The notes beneath the pieces were generated by a model that was not told the DNA's origin, searched no databases, and worked only from the letters and a program-made list of their open reading frames with translations. Positions 34,185 through 47,990 of a DNA stretch of 64,000 nucleotides are shown piece after piece. The stretch's first letter is position 1. The number at the start of each line of letters is the position of its first letter. Source of the DNA: Cannabis sativa (Eukaryota > Streptophyta > Magnoliopsida > Rosales > Cannabaceae); NCBI RefSeq assembly GCF_029168945.1, contig NC_083603.1:16368001-16432000 (forward strand), given 5' to 3'. Both the position numbers and the translations under genes were made by a program.

Positions 34185-36064
34185 TGTTGGGTTTTATGCC
34201 CTAAATAAAACTCATTTCAATATAATCAGATTTACTTATTATTATAGATCAGAAATAACATTTAATGTTGCATGGTTCACATGATTTATTAATATAATGT
34301 ATAAATTCATCTGAAACCCTTTTCACATACTTGATTCTGTTTATTGTGCCGTCAACACATTGGAAAGTAAACATGACTATGTGAATAAAGTTTCCTAGAT
34401 TTATCAGACATAGGGTTTTACTGATATGATAATCTACAACAGAGTTTACTTGCATTTGGAGAAGTGCTATGTTCTTTCCAGAGCATTGGTTAAAGTAAAG
34501 CTCAGGTTGGATGCATGGAGTATGCATCGGAAGGGACCGATATTGAACTTTGACTTAGATTTATTAAACTTACCGTAATATCTATTCAAGTCAATATCGC
34601 CTAGTTGATCCTAGATCAAATGATCTTAATCCTGATATGATTAGGCTCAATCTTGAAAGGCTATTCGTGTTCTTTGATTTGTTAGTTAAGCCTACTTTTA
34701 GGTCAGGGTGATACGTACATTTTGGGAACACGGTAGTGCAATTGAGTGGGAGCGCTAACATAAACATGGAATCTATAGCTTCTATCTGGCGAATAGTAAG
34801 CAAAGGATGATCTCCTTCGAGCTTGACCAAACGAACATAAATGGTGGATTACTCATTTCACATAAGCTGAAATATCATTTATACGGGGTCAAGTGTTTTA
34901 AGGAATAAATACATTGTAGGGTGTAACGGTAATCTAATCTCTTTACAGTGTAGATCATTCATATAGAGGATCATTGATCAAATTAGGATTATAACAATGG
35001 ATAACTAATGATGTGTCTATATGGTGGAACATATAGAGCATTCTATATACTGAGAGTGCAATTCTAAGTTCTATGCGTGGATTCAACGAAGAATTAATAA
35101 GTTAGTGAATTTTAGTGTTAAATTCTTGATCTACTTATTGGAAGCTCAGTTATATAGACCCATTGTCCCCGCACTAGTTGAGATAATATTGCTTGTAAGA
35201 CTCATGTAAATGGTTTTGATTAATCAATTATAATTCACAAATTAGACTATGTCTATTTGTGAAATTTTCACTAAGTAAGGGCGAAATTGTAAAGAAAGAG
35301 TTTTAGGGGCATATTTGTTAATTATGATACTTTGTATGGTTCAATTAATAAATATGATAAATGACAATATTATTTAATAATTATTTATAGTTATTAAATA
35401 GTTAGAATTGGCATTTAAATGGTTGAATTAGAAAATTGGCGTTTTTGAGAAAATCGGTATGCGTAAAAGGTAAAACTGCAAAATTGCAAAAAGTGAGGCC
35501 CAAATCCACTAGTATAGGGCCAGCCACTTTTGTAGGAAATTTAAACTGATATTTTCATTATTTTAATGCCAAATAATTCAAACCTAACCCTAGTGGAATG
35601 CTATAAATAGATAGTGAAGGCTTCAGGAAAATTACACTTAAATTTTCTATTTTTCCTTCAGAGAAAAACCTGAGCCTCTCTCTCTCCCTATCTTTAGCAG
35701 CCACTTCCCTCTTCTTTTCTTCTTCAATATTTCGAAATCCTTAGTGTATGAGTAGTGCCCACACATAGCAAGTGATACCTTAATCATAGTGAGGAAGATC
35801 GTGAAGAAAGACTTTCAGCAAGAATGAGGTTTCAGCATCAAAGATTCAGAGAAATAGATCCAGGTTCAGATATTGATAATGCTCTGCTACAGAAAGGAAT
35901 CAAGGCTAGATATCTGAATGGAAGGAGTCATTATATTCCGCTGCACCCAATGTAAGGTTTCCTAAACTTTATATTTGTTTATCTCATTGTTTTAGAAAGT
36001 TCATATTTAGGGTGTAAACATACTTGTGAGTAGATCTAAGATCCTGGTAAAATAAATTCCAACA
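34185..36064 (+). repeat. Outer Copia-derived element, 5' LTR
   Basis: 1880 bp. Starts TGTTGGGTTTTATGCCC and ends AAATTCCAACA. A TATA-like CTATAAATAGATAG at about 35612 is followed by CT-rich leader-like sequence (GCCTCTCTCTCTCCC), a plausible promoter. Confidence 0.9.
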
Positions 36065-36066
36065 AC

Positions 36067-36080
36067 TGGCCTCAGAGCCA
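36067..36080 (+). other. Outer Copia-derived element, primer-binding-like site
   Basis: TGGCCTCAGAGCCA two bases after the LTR. Differs from the tRNA-iMet complement TGGTATCAGAGCCA at two positions. Confidence 0.7.
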
Positions 36081-39000
36081 TGGTAATTGATTTACTTGCA
36101 AGAAATTTGGACTTTAAAACGATTGTTTGTTTGTTTTTGGATGGTATCATGTTGTATTGAGTGTTATTTGATGATTGATTGATGTTTGTGAATTTTCGTA
36201 AAAAATAATTACGATTCTGTTTCTGGAATTATTTTTATTAGATAGTATGGAAAAAATTAAGCAAATTACTTTTTAACAGAACTCAATTTCGATTTAATTT
36301 GAATTAGTTATGATTTTTTGAAGATTCGAAAAAATCGGAGCTGTGCTGAAATTTTCCTGCGATCATGTTTTTTCTCGTTTTTCTTCGATTTTTCATGCTT
36401 TTTCATGGAATTAACTTCCGATTTTTTGTGTAGTTCTATATTTATACTATTACTATTTCTAATTCAATTCTAATTATCATTATGAATTAATTTAATATTT
36501 TTTAAATTTAATTCAAGATATTAGTGTAATTTGAATTTAAAATAGTTAGTATCTATCTTTTTTGCTTAATTATCAATCTTATTTTTAAATTTGATTATAT
36601 CTTATTTATTTTTAAATTTGAGGTCAGATTTTAAATTTTTTAAATTAAATCTTTTTTTTTTAAATAATTTGACCTTATTTAAATTTAAAATAAGATACCT
36701 ATAATCATGTAATTTTAAATAGATATAAGATATTTTGCTAACTTTTAAATTTTGTTATTTTATTTATTTAAATTACATTTAAAATTTGAAAAAGATATTC
36801 ATTTATCTTTTTTAATTTTTTATTTAATTATTATTTATAAAATAACATTTAATTTTTAAAAGTAGTTAGCAAATTTTGAAATGATATTTAGGTTGGTTGA
36901 AACCTAATTTTTCAAAATTGTAGGTTTAATTTTAAATTTAATTTTTTTAAAATTTCGAATATTTCAAATTTTATTTTAAATTTTCAAAAATTAAATTTTT
37001 TTTATTTAATTAATTATTTTTTTTCGAAATTATTTATTTAAAATTAAATAAATCCTACATCTAACTATCCAGCTAACCTTGTTGCAGGAGTATGTGTTTT
37101 AGCTTGTGTGTAAGTTTTCAAAACCTATTATTACTTGATTGCAAATAGCCATGGTTACCTTTCGCCAGATCTAATGATATGATGGCTCTCTTAGTCAAGT
37201 TAATAATTTGTAACAGGTATATTTACAATCTTCTTTCATATGTGTATGACCTAGCAACATGATAGGACCCATCCAAAGTGTGCCTGTGTGAGCCTATGTG
37301 TTTAATTTTATTATAGATGCATATAGGTTGCTGTTGCTAAAATAAATTATCATAGTTCTTGATAGAATTTATTTAGGCCCATTTAGTTTTTGGGCCTATT
37401 CAATTAATAACAGTTGTTCTTATTAAGGTTAAATTCCTCTCTTTTGGGCCTTGTGTGAGAGTTGGGAGCCATAGTAGTGGGTACGACATACTGAACCCAG
37501 CACCCCCTCACATGAACCACCCTAATTGTGAAGGCCCATTTGCCTGATATGAATAACTGTACTAGGTTAATTAAACTAGTTTAACCTAATAAAATTGATT
37601 AGCAACATAATTAATTTCATTTATTTTGAAATTAATTTAAGAAAATTATAGTTTAAAGAATTTTTTTATTTTAAGCTAAACTATATGTATTTTCTTGTAT
37701 TTAATTAAATATAGAATTATAACCATCTAGATTCTTTCTGGAGCTTAATTTAAATTTTTCATTAAATATTCCTATTTAAGTTGATATTTAGTTATCTCCA
37801 ACTAACCAACTTAAATCTGAATATCTTTTGAATTTCAAATTTCAAAATTAGGTTGAGGAATTTTAGGTATTGGTTATTAAGATTCTTTAGATATTTTTTA
37901 AGTTAATATCTTTTCGAATATTAACTTAAAATAGAATATTTTTTTTGAATTAAGTGGTTACAACTTAATTTTTGATATTTAATTAAATTTAAATTTGAAA
38001 ATATTTAAGTTCTAGATTTTTTCTAATACAACTTAAATTAGATATTTTTCAAATTTTGTGGAAAAGATACTTAGTCAAATAAGATATTTTCTAGATAGTT
38101 ATTTCTTGACTACTTATTATTTCTAAAATTAAATAGGAAAATATTATACATTGTGAAATTAATTATTTAAATAATTAATTTTGGTACAAATTATTTTAAG
38201 TATATTTTTTCCTAGTATTAAACTAGAGATGAATAATTAAGCCTTCTACACTTAATTATTTATTTCTTGAATTTAATACATTTAATTAATTTGAAAATTA
38301 AATATCTAAGTTGATTTTCATCATGATACTTAAATATTTCTTTTTCATGACACTTAATTAAATAGAAAATTATTTTAGTTGAAATTTATTTTTTCAATTA
38401 AATTTAAATAATTTTCAAAATATATTTTTCTTTATTTTATTAATCAAATTTCGAAATTGCATTTCTTAAATGTTGGAATTTCGAATTTTATTTGAAAAAT
38501 AGATTAAAGTTTTAAATTATTTATTTTAATTTTGGACCAACTTAAATCAATAATTTTTTCATTAATTGATTAATTTAAAAAAATAAATGAATTAAAATAT
38601 ATTAATAGAAATTGAATTAATTAGTCAAAGGAAAATCTAGATAGGTGATATTTTTGCTTAAAGTATTTTTCTAGTGTATTTAATTAAATAATAAATTAAT
38701 ATTTAAGTTGATTTTCATCATCATACTTAAATATTTGAAAATTTTCTTATATATTTAATTAAATAGGAAAATTATATTTTTTGTTGTAAATTAATTTTAT
38801 TAATTAATTTTGGGCCAACATTAAATTAGAATAATTTTTCCAGGATTTATTTTTTATTTTAACATGCATTTTCGAAAATTGTATTCTGAAATACTTTAAT
38901 TTTTCGAAATGCAATATATATTTATAGAAAATTAAATTTGAGTTGTAAATTAATTTAAATTAATTTTGTAACAACTTAAATTGAATATTTTTCTAAATAT

Positions 39001-39180
39001 TTATTGGAAATTATTACTAAGATGGAAATAATTCATGTTATATTCATATCCATCTAAGTAAAATTTATAAATATTAAATTAAAATTTATATTTAGAATTT
39101 TTCATTCTATATTGAAAATTTTAATTAAATAAATATATATTTAAAATAAATAAATTAAATAAAGAGAATCAAAGAAAATA
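36081..39180 (+). other. Outer Copia-derived element, long AT-rich leader
   Basis: About 3 kb of very AT-rich non-coding sequence. A GC-richer conserved island at 37440-37530 (GGGTACGACATACTGAACCC and nearby) is shared with the inner copy (about 49200-49290). Confidence 0.65.
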
Positions 39181-42100
39181 CAACTCACTTTAAATAATGA
39201 GCTTGATTATTATTAAGATATTCGATCTCCATTGTTGGTCTTACAAAAGTTAAATGTTTTCAATATAACCTCGAGACGCTAGACTTCGTCCCCCTACGGA
39301 TGGTTATTCGTTGAACGCATTTAACACCGTAAGATTTCATTTGATAAGTGTTTTGTGAGTTTTCGTCTCTATTTAGACTCTCCCCTACGGTGACTACTTA
39401 GAGATAAACTCATAAAACATGAAACAATGTTGGAAGCTCATAAAATAAGAATAACCTTGAGTCTCGCCTACCGGGACAACGTTGGATTCTTATTTTGATC
39501 GAATAAAAGGTTGCTAGAATGGTTTCTATTTTAGATGAGCTGACAACTCTATTCAATAAATGATACTTTGACTCTCGCCTACCGGGACACTGTATCAGTT
39601 TGTTGAAAACCTTGGAAATTATTTAGGATTGTATGTTTTAGTATTTTCAATAGTCATTCCTACTTGCTATATGTTTATAATTTCTGAATTGTGTATGAAT
39701 TTATATTGAACCATGTTATTTTCTGTTATTAAGTTGTAGTTTAATTTCGAATCTTCATTGTTGGTCTAACATGTTTGTTTTTCTACTGAGATAAATCCCT
39801 AATGGATTTTCACCATTAGACATACATAATAGTGTAAGATCTAGCTGTTCATCAATTGATGACACCTTAGACTAGTATTTTTACAATATGAAACAAGAAG
39901 ATTACATAAATAAGATTACTTTGTCTTTCGCTAATCGAAGCATCGTTGGATTCTTATTTATAAACGAAATTATCCTAATTCCTCTTAGCTTATTCATTTC
40001 GAATTAGCTCAATAATATATCATTGGATGAATGGTCTATAAATCATTTCATGTCATTATATTTTCTCTTAAGAAATTAAATGACGCATATGATTATAATC
40101 CCGAAATTCTATTCCCAATTGATATAAATCCTCAATCTTAGAAATCTCCTACTTGTATGGGCAAATCTGACTTAGAGTTTGTATTAGTAGTGCTGGTCCA
40201 AGATAGAATTACTCATTATATTTGGTATAAATTTAAGTCTTTGACTTTAATTTTAGATTCCAAATAGAAATTTTCTTATATTTCTAATTCCAGAATACAA
40301 TACAGTTACACTTTCTCAAGTGTTTAATATCCATCTTATATTAATGGATTAAAACTGTATGGAATATGAGTTAGGTATTCTGTGACCAGGATCCACTTGC
40401 AGTATTCTAAGAACTCTTTGATGTAACTAAACCTATGTCATCAAAAGACATTACCATTTTTTTTAATCTATGGCATTTGTATCTTGTTCATAGTGGATTT
40501 GACAAGATCAATCTCTGCAAAGAGTTAATATGCCTATATCCACTGAAAGTAGTTCATCTCATTCCCAGATGGATGTACATTCAGGGGTGGATATGAGTTT
40601 TTCGTTGTATTCTTAAAACGATAACTCTATATTATACCTTTTAGCAAGAAATTTGAAATGTTTGAAAAATTTCATAAATTTCTAGCAATGGTTAAAACCA
40701 TTAAGGTAAGTGGTTAAAGATCTTGCGAACTGATAGGGGTGGAGAAATAGTAATTAGATATGCAGTTCAAAGATCATTAATTTGATTTTTGAATTATATC
40801 CAAACTTACCTCCCCAGAAATGTCGAGTTGCATAATGATGATTAGTTAATAGTCGTTGCCTAATTCCTTCTATGGTAATACAATTTCAGAATGATGTAAT
40901 GGTTGTATACTTAATGTGAATCATTACTAGATTCATGGATGACCTAATCAAAATCTTAAGAAAAGCTAGAACTGTTAACCATGGTTTGTTAGCTATTCTA
41001 AGTGATAAGGGGTGGACGATCCCATTGTCAATAGATAAGAAAGTGTTTGTTCAAACAAATACTATTTTTCTAAGATAATGACTAAGTCTGAAAACAAGTA
41101 GCAAATAAAGGAGATATTTAATTCTTGATTCCAAAAGTGTTCTATCATCTTATTTGATATATGATGATCCCACTGCCTCTGGTGTCTTGTCACAACCGAA
41201 GAGATCAATACCATTTAGTTTTCTTAGACATAATTCACGATACCTCGTCGTAGTGGGAGAGTTTCTAGGAACTCACCTTCTTATGACTTGGGAGACACTA
41301 GTGATTAAAATCCATTGTGAGTTTAAACAAGTAATGGATTGTCAAGATAAGAAACTAAGAAGAAAAGCCAATAGAACTATGGTTTAATCCATTCACATGG
41401 AATAACCTAAAATTTTCTATTATAATAAGGACATAAAAGGAAATTTTAGTTAATAAGTCCATTCAATGGACTTAACAAAACTTTCTGTTCCTAGTATTAT
41501 AGGTTTGAGTTTATCTAAACCTATGGCTTGTGGTATACCTGGTAATTACTTACTCTAATGCAAGCAACTTACTTTAGTAAGATGCTGAAGCATTTTCTTT
41601 CTAATGGCAATCTATAGAAGCTTCACAACTTCTTAGGTATAGATTTTATTTATCTAAGGAAAAGTCTCAACTATTCCAGAAAAGATAAAGCCATGAAAGA
41701 ATTTCTTATATCAATAGTGAGAGGTCTTAGATATGCTTTTGTATGCCTTAGACCAGACACCTGCTGTTGAGTGGAAGTAATGAGTAGGTATCAGATTAAT
41801 CCAAGAGAAGAACATTGGAAGATAATCAAGTAAAAATCCTAAGATTAAGAAGAGGAACTATATGTTAGTCTATAAGAGTGTGTTTAAAACTCTTAGACTA
41901 CACCACATCAGATTTCGAAATTTGCCTTTGTGCTAGAAAATCTTTCTGATAAGATGGTGGTTACTTTGGGGGTGGAATAGTGATTTTGGAGAAGTGTAAA
42001 AACCTATCTGAAGTCTCTAGGTCTACCAGAGAGGGACTGAATGTTAAGGTTGCAGGAAAGGTACTTATTCAGTCTAAGGAAAGTTCTATACATCTTTGGC

Positions 42101-42380
42101 ACCATTCCAAATTGCCTTAAACTAATAGTGTTAATTTCCTGATTAACCAAAAGTAGTTGCCAAAGGTATAGAATCCAGTTTCCCAAGAGAGTAGACATAT
42201 AGAGAGGAATTTCACATTATCAATGATTTTGTGATTAAAGGAAGAGTAATGGTGGAGAAAAGGTTGTGGTTAATTCAACCTTTCAGATCCTATTACGAGG
42301 AGTTTACTACTACTACACTTGATTTGTATATCAAGGTGTTGAGATTATTTGAAACGCACTTTTTTGTTTTATATTAGTGC
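39181..42380 (+). pseudogene. Outer Copia-derived element, eroded and shortened gag-pol remnant
   Basis: Copia traces in broken frames: LWHLYLVHSGFDKIN at about 40467 (GAG-pre-integrase type), a DRGGE-like piece at about 40732 (integrase), TASGVLSQPKRSIPFSFLRH at 41172, and a piece at about 41783 reading RYQINPREEHWKIIK (the Copia region before RNase H). From the first to the last trace is about 1.4 kb, far shorter than a normal Copia pol, so large parts are deleted. Upstream (39230-40000) CTCGCCTACCGGGACA-type motifs recur. The same order and spacing exist in the inner copy, so the loss predates both insertions. Confidence 0.65.
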
Positions 42381-42391
42381 AAGTGGGAGTT
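42381..42391 (+). other. Outer Copia-derived element, polypurine tract
   Basis: AAGTGGGAGTT directly before the 3' LTR, preceded by TTAGTGC, as in Copia elements. Confidence 0.75.
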
Positions 42392-42934
42392 TGTTGGGTT
42401 TTATGCCCTAAATAAAACTCATTTCAATATAATCAGATTTACTTATTAATATAGATCAGAAATAACATTTAATGTTGCATGGTTCACATGATTTATTTCA
42501 TGATTATATGTATATAATGTATAAATTCATCTGAAACCCTTTTCACATACTTGATTCTGTTTATTGTGCCGTCAACACATTGGAAAGTAAACATGACTAT
42601 GTGAATAAAGTTTCCTAGATTTATGAGACATAGGGTTTTACTGATATGATAATCTACAACAGAGTTTACTTGCATTTGGAGAAGTGCTATGTTCTTTCCA
42701 GAGCATTGGTTAAAGTAAAGCTCAGGTTGGATGCATGGAGTATGCATCGGAAGGGACCGATATTGAACTTTGACTTAGATTTATTAAACTTACCGTAATA
42801 TCTATTCAAGTCAATATCGCCTAGTTGATCCTAGATCAAATGATCTTAATCCTGTTATGATTAGGCTCAATCTCAGGAGGCTATTCGTGTTCTTTGATTT
42901 GTTAGTTAAGCCTACTTTTAGGTCAGGGTGATAC
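42392..42934 (+). repeat. Outer Copia-derived element, 3' LTR, left portion
   Basis: Matches 34185 onward and carries about 13 extra bases near 42498 absent from the 5' LTR. It ends at GATAC, the target site of the inner copy. Confidence 0.9.
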
Positions 42935-44848
42935 TGTTGGAAATTATTTTACCAGGATCTAGATTTCCTAACAAGTATGTTGGATTAACAACCTAATATG
43001 AATTCTAAAACAATGAAAATAAACACATATAAAGTTAGAAAACCTTACAGTGGGTGCAGCGGAATAATATGGCTCCTTCCGTTCAGATCTCTAGCCCTTG
43101 ATTCCTTTCTGTAGCAGAGCATCACCAAGATCTGAACCTGGATCTTCTTTTCTCCTCCTTTGATGCAGAAATTCCATAGTCTTCCATACTATGATTGAGA
43201 TACCACTTGATGTGTGTGGGCACTACTCATCTCACAAGGATTTCGAAAATTCTCTCTCTTTTCTCTCTTAATTTCGTGGCTGATCATTCATGCAAGAGAA
43301 GAGAACAAGGTTAATTTATATAGGGAGAAGGGAGAGCACAACTTTCCAAACAAAACAGTTTCCTTAATTACTGTGTAATCAATTAACTACCTTATTTAGT
43401 GTGATCCACCACTTTCCTATTATAGCTAGGCTTTGATTAGCAATTACATGACAATTAAAAAATTAAAATAATAATTGGGAAACACAAAGGGAGTGCTCGG
43501 CCATAGAGGGAATATGGGCCTCACTTGGATTTTGCAGTTTCCTCAATTTTATTTCAATTTCTCGAAAAATACCATTTTTCGAATTCTAATCATTTAAATG
43601 CCAAAACTAATTATTTAATAACTAAAATAGATTATTAAATAATATTGTCATTTAAAATAATTATTAATTAGACATACAAAGTCTCTTAATTAATAATTAA
43701 ACCTAGAAACCCTTTTCTTTACGATTTCATCCTTAAACTGTGAGAATTCATAAAGTAGACATAGTCTAACTTTTAGAATTATAATTGATTAATTAAAATC
43801 AATTAACTGAGTCTTACAAGCAGTATGGCCTCAACTAGTATGGGGACCATGGGTCTATATAACCGAGCTTCCAATAAGTCGAACCGAATTTACCAAGTAA
43901 ATTCCCTAGCTTATTAATTCCTCATTGAATCCACACTTAGAACTTGGAATTGCACTCTCAGTCATATAGAAACGCTCTATATGTTCCACGATATAGACAC
44001 GTCATTAGTTATCCATTGTTATAACCCTAATGTGATCAATGATCCTCTATATAGATGATTTACACTGTAAAGGGATTAAATTACCGTAACACCCTACAAT
44101 GTATTTTATCCTTAAAACACTTAACCCTGTATAAATGATATTTCACCTAAGTGAAATGAGATCTCTACCATTTATCTTCGTTTGGTTAAGCTCGAAGGAA
44201 ATCATCCTTTACTTCTATTTGCCAAATAGAAGCTATAGATTCCATATTTATGTTAGCGCTCCCACTCAATTGCACTACCGTGTTTCCAAAATGTACGTAT
44301 CACCCTGATACAAAACTGGGCTTAACTAACAAATCAAAGAACACGAGTAACACTCTTGAAATTGAGCCTAACCATATCAGGATTTCGATCATGTGATCTA
44401 GGATCAACAGTTGATATTGAATTGAATAGATATTACGGTAAGTTTTAACATATCTAATCAAAGTTCAATATCGGTCCCTTCCGATGTATACTCCATACAT
44501 CCGATACTGGTAAACTTTGCCAATGTCCTGGAAAGGACATAACACTTTTCCAAGGTGTAAGAATACCTATCGCTGATTATACCATGTCAGTCTAAATCCA
44601 GTGTTCTGACAAATCAGGGAATCAACTTTTGAACATATAATAAAGATTATATTCCACTGTGCTGACAACACTATAATCTTTAACCAACTCATATGTTCTG
44701 GACTTAAAAAGAATTCATACATTATATACACATATAATCATGAAATAAATCATGTGAATCATGCAACATAAAATGTTATTTCTGATCTTTATTAATAAGT
44801 AAATCTGATTATATGAAATGAGTTTTATTTAGGGCATAAAACCCAACA
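42935..44848 (-). repeat. Inner Copia-derived element, 3' LTR (left copy)
   Basis: 1914 bp, TGTTGGAAATTATTTTACCA to AAAACCCAACA on the plus strand. Confidence 0.92.
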
Positions 44849-44861
44849 AACTCCCACTTGC
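44849..44861 (-). other. Inner Copia-derived element, polypurine tract
   Basis: Minus strand reads GCAAGTGGGAGTT next to the 3' LTR. Confidence 0.75.
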
Positions 44862-47800
44862 ACTAATATAAAACAAAAAGTGCATTTCAAATAATCATTA
44901 ACTCCTTGATATACCAATCAAGTGTAACAGTAGTATAGTCCTCGTAATAGGATCTGATAGGTTGAATTAAACACAACCTCTTCTCCACCATTACTCTTCC
45001 TTAATCACAAAATCCTTGATAATGTGAAATTCCTCTCTATATGTCTACTCTTTTGGGATACTGGATTCTATACTTTTGGGCAACTACTCTTTTGTTATAC
45101 AGGAAGTAACCCTAGTAGTTAAGGCAAGTTGGAACACTGCCACAAATGTATAGAACTTTCCTTAGACTGAAAAAGTATCTTTCCTACAACTTTTAACATT
45201 CAGTCTCTTTCTGGTAGACCAAGAGATTTCAGATAGGTTTTTACACTTCTCCAAAATCACTTCTCCACCCCCAAAGTAATCACCATCTCATCAGCAGACT
45301 TTCTAGCACACAGGCAAGTCTTGAAATCTGATGTGGTGTAGTCTAAGAGTTTTAAACAAACACCCTTATTGACTAACATATAGTTCCTCTTCTTAATCTT
45401 AAGATTTACTTGATTGTCTTCCAATGTTCCTCTCTGGATTAATCTGATACTTACTCATTACTCCCACTCAACAGCAGGTGTCTGGTCTAAGGCATACTAA
45501 AGCATATCTGAGACCTCTCACTGTTGATTTAAGAAATTCTTTCATGGCTTTATCTTCTCTGGAATAGTTGAAACTTTTCCTTAGATAAATAAAATCTATA
45601 TCTAAGAAGTTGTGAAGCTTCTATAGATTTCCATTGGAAAGAAAATGCTCCAGCATCTTACTAAAGGAAGTTGCTTGCATTAGAGTAAGTAATTTCCAGG
45701 TCTACCACAAGCCATAGGTTTAGATAAACTCAAACCTATAATACTAGGAACAGGAAGTTTTGTTAAGTCCATTGAATAGACTCATTAACAAAAATTTCCT
45801 TTCATGTCCTTGTAATAGAAAACTTTAGGTTACTCCATGTGAATGGATCAAACCATAGTTCTATTGGCTTTCTTCTTAGTTTCTTATCTTAACAATCCAT
45901 TACTTGTTTAAACTCACAATGGACTTTAATCACTAGTATCTTCCAAGTTATAAGAAGGTGAGTTCCTAGAAACTCTCCCACTACAACAAGGTACCGTGAA
46001 TTATGTCTAGGAAAACTAAATGGTATTGACCTCTTCCGTTGTGTTAAGACAACAGAGGCAGTGGGATCATCTTATAAAATAAGATGAAAGAACACTTTTG
46101 GAATCAAGAAAAAAAAAATATCTCCTTTATTTGCTACTTTATTTTCAGACTTAGTCATTTTCTTAGAAAAGTAGTATTTGTTTAAACAAACATTTTCTTG
46201 TCTAATGACTATGGGATGCTCCACCCCTAATCACTTAGAATAGCTAAGAAACATGCAAACCAGGGTTAGCAGTTCTAGCTTTTCTTAAGATTTCGATTAG
46301 GTCATCCATGAATCTAGTAATGATTTACATTAAGTATACAACCATTACATCATTCTGAAATTACCATATAAGGATTTAGGCAACGACTAGTAACTAATCA
46401 TCAATATGCAACTCGAATTTCTGGGGAGGTAAGTTTGGATATTATTCAAAATCAAATTAATGATCTTTGAACTGCATATCTACTAACTTTTCCTCCACCC
46501 CTATCAGTTCACAAGATCTTTAACCACTTACCTTCACCATTGCTAGAAATTCATGGAATTTTTCAAACATTTCAAATTTCTTTTGCGTAAGGTAAAATCT
46601 AGAGTGATCATTTTAAGAATACAATGAAAACTCATATCCACCCCTGAATGTACATCCATCTGCGAATGAGATGAAATTACTTTCAGTGGATATAGGCATA
46701 TTAACTCTTTCTAGAGAATGATCTTGTCAAAACCACTATGAACAAGATACAAATGCCATAGATTTATAAAATATGTGGTTGTATCTTTTGATGACTTAAG
46801 TTAGTTACATCAAAGAGTTCTTAGAATAGTGCAAGTGGATTCTGGTCACAGAATACTAAACTCATACAGTTTGAATCCATTGAAAGAAAATGGTTATGAA
46901 ACACTTGTGAAAGTGTAACTATATAATTAGTAATTCTTTCTTGGACCACCACTACTAATCCAACACTATGATTTGCCTATACAAGTAGGAGATATCTAAG
47001 ATTGAGGATTTATATCATCTAGGGATAGAATTCGGGGAATATAATCATATGCGTCATCTAATTTCTTAAGAGAAAATAAGACTTTATATGATTTATAGAC
47101 CATTCATCCAATGATATGTCTTAAGCTAATTTGAAATGAATAAGCTAAGAGGAATTAGGATAATTTCGTTTTAAATAAGAATCCAACGATGCTTCGATTA
47201 GCGAGAGTCAAAGTAATCTTGTTTATATAATCTTCTTGTTTCATATTGTAAAACACTAATCTAAGGTGTCATCAATTGATGAACAGTTAGATGTTGCATA
47301 TACAATATTTATCTTTCGAGATCTAACACTATTATGTTAGTCTAATGGTGAAAATCCATTAGGGATTTATCTCATTAGAAAAACAAATCAAGTTAGACCA
47401 ACAATGAAGATTCGAAATTAAACTACAATTTAATAACAGAAAATAACATGGTTCAATACAAATTCATACACAATTCAGAAATTATCAAGCACATAGCAAG
47501 TAGGAATGACAAGTGAAAATACTAAAACATACAATCCTAAATAATTTCCAAGGTTTTCAACAAACTGATATCAGTGTCCCATTTAGGCGAGAGTCAAAGC
47601 TATCATTCATTGAATAGAGTTGTCAGCTCATCTAAAATGTCAAACATTCTAGCAACCTTTTATTCGATCAAGATTTGAATCCGCGTTGTCCCGTTTAGGC
47701 GAGAGTCAAGGCTATTCTATTTTATGAGCTTCCACCATTGTTTCATATTCTTGCAAGTCTTATATAGTCGCCACCATTAGGGTGATCATAAACTATATAA

Positions 47801-47990
47801 AAAAAAACTTACAAGATTACTTATCTTTCGAGATTAAACGATGCTAACTTGCTAATGAACGTTCCTCCATTAGGGAGGATTACTCACTAAAACAATAGCT
47901 ATGTAAAACCAACAATGGAGATCGAATATCCTTATAATAATAAAGCTCATTATTTAATGAAGGGTTGTATTTTCTTCTAATATTTATTTT
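44862..47990 (-). pseudogene. Inner Copia-derived element, eroded gag-pol remnant
   Basis: Same broken Copia traces as the outer copy in the same order, for example the complement of the TASGVL region at about 46040-46075 and of the RYQINP region at about 45430. AGGCGAGAGTCAAAG-type motifs recur near 47205, 47588 and 47698. No frame long enough to encode a domain. Confidence 0.6.

Noticed and set aside
34249..34830. Small minus-strand frames in the Copia-derived LTRs, also at 42493 and 52829
   Set aside because: Present only as copies of LTR sequence, with no domain and interrupted differently in each copy.
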